The notes beneath the pieces are model-generated. The model searched no databases, was not told the origin of the DNA, and saw nothing but the letters and a program-made list of their open reading frames with translations. Source: CAYXVB01 sp964467785 (GTDB lineage Bacteria; Bdellovibrionota; UBA1018). Taken from it: a stretch of 5,730 nucleotides of DNA. Position numbers and translations under genes: made by a program. The stretch lies in contig CAYXVB010000209.1 in assembly GCA_964467785.1 (NCBI GenBank), positions 1 through 5,730 of the forward strand, in the 5' to 3' direction. Shown here in pieces: positions 5,696 to 5,730 of this stretch. The first letter of the stretch is position 1. Each line of letters opens with the position of its first letter.

Positions 5696-5730
5696 GTGGA
5701 CACCCAAGGAGTGTGCTATATGGCGTCCAC
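5696..5730 (+). promoter_or_regulatory. Inverted repeat enclosing a ribosome binding site and start codon
   Basis: Arms GTGGACACC (5696-5704) and GGCGTCCAC (5722-5730) pair at eight of nine positions (one A-C mismatch) around a 17-base loop. As plus-strand RNA the loop carries AAGGAG (5706-5711) and the first two bases of an ATG (5720-5722), whose G and the following codons are in the right arm. It could be a translational control hairpin or a DNA operator between divergent genes. The right arm reaches the window edge, so the repeat may be longer. Confidence 0.45.
5720..5730 (+). CDS. Probable start of a divergent plus-strand gene (only Met-Ala-Ser visible)
   Basis: An ATG at 5720 follows AAGGAG with eight bases between, the strongest start signal in the window, and it points away from the kinase gene. 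Only three full codons are inside the window, so the product cannot be named. A divergently transcribed neighbour of a histidine kinase is often a partner or regulator, but nothing seen here supports that. Confidence 0.4.

Noticed and set aside
5683..5711. TTGACC (5683-5688) as the -35 of a plus-strand promoter
   Set aside because: At 17-base spacing the -10 position reads AAGGAG, which is better explained as a ribosome binding site.

Overview
The window is GC-rich bacterial DNA in which every recognisable full gene lies on the minus strand, so the genes are read from right to left. In reading order they are: a soluble PAS-type sensor histidine kinase (5648-4557), a 250-residue protein resembling phage single-strand annealing proteins (4447-3695), and the start of a cbb3-type cytochrome c oxidase cluster: ccoI copper ATPase (3541-905), ccoS assembly protein (908-723), and the N-terminal 217 codons of ccoN, the catalytic subunit, which runs off the left edge (653-1). 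A short plus-strand start with a good ribosome binding site sits at the extreme right edge (5720), divergent from the kinase.

Organism: an oxidase of the cbb3 type points to a respiring Gram-negative bacterium able to use low oxygen. The maturation genes ccoI-ccoS come directly before ccoN. In most Proteobacteria they lie after ccoNOQP, as ccoGHIS, while the order here is familiar from Bacteroidota and some other non-proteobacterial groups. With the high GC content and the near absence of Shine-Dalgarno sequences before the minus-strand genes, a non-proteobacterial lineage (for example Verrucomicrobiota) is my guess, but only an inference.

How the genes work together: CcoI moves copper across the inner membrane for the CuB site of CcoN, and CcoS is needed for cofactor insertion. 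ccoI and ccoS overlap by ATGA and are surely cotranscribed. ccoN follows after 69 bases that contain a perfect 15-base palindrome, so it may have its own control. The histidine kinase and the annealing-like protein have no obvious link to the oxidase beyond being upstream on the same strand. The 153-base gap before ccoI and the 109-base gap before the annealing-like gene are AT-richer than the genes and hold several small repeats and candidate promoter elements.

No tRNA, rRNA, CRISPR array, insertion sequence or convincing intrinsic terminator was found. The most checkable novelties are the palindrome before ccoN, the hairpin that would bury the start codon at the right edge, the in-frame 12-base tandem repeat near the start of ccoI, and the stand-alone annealase-like protein with its unusual two-part layout.
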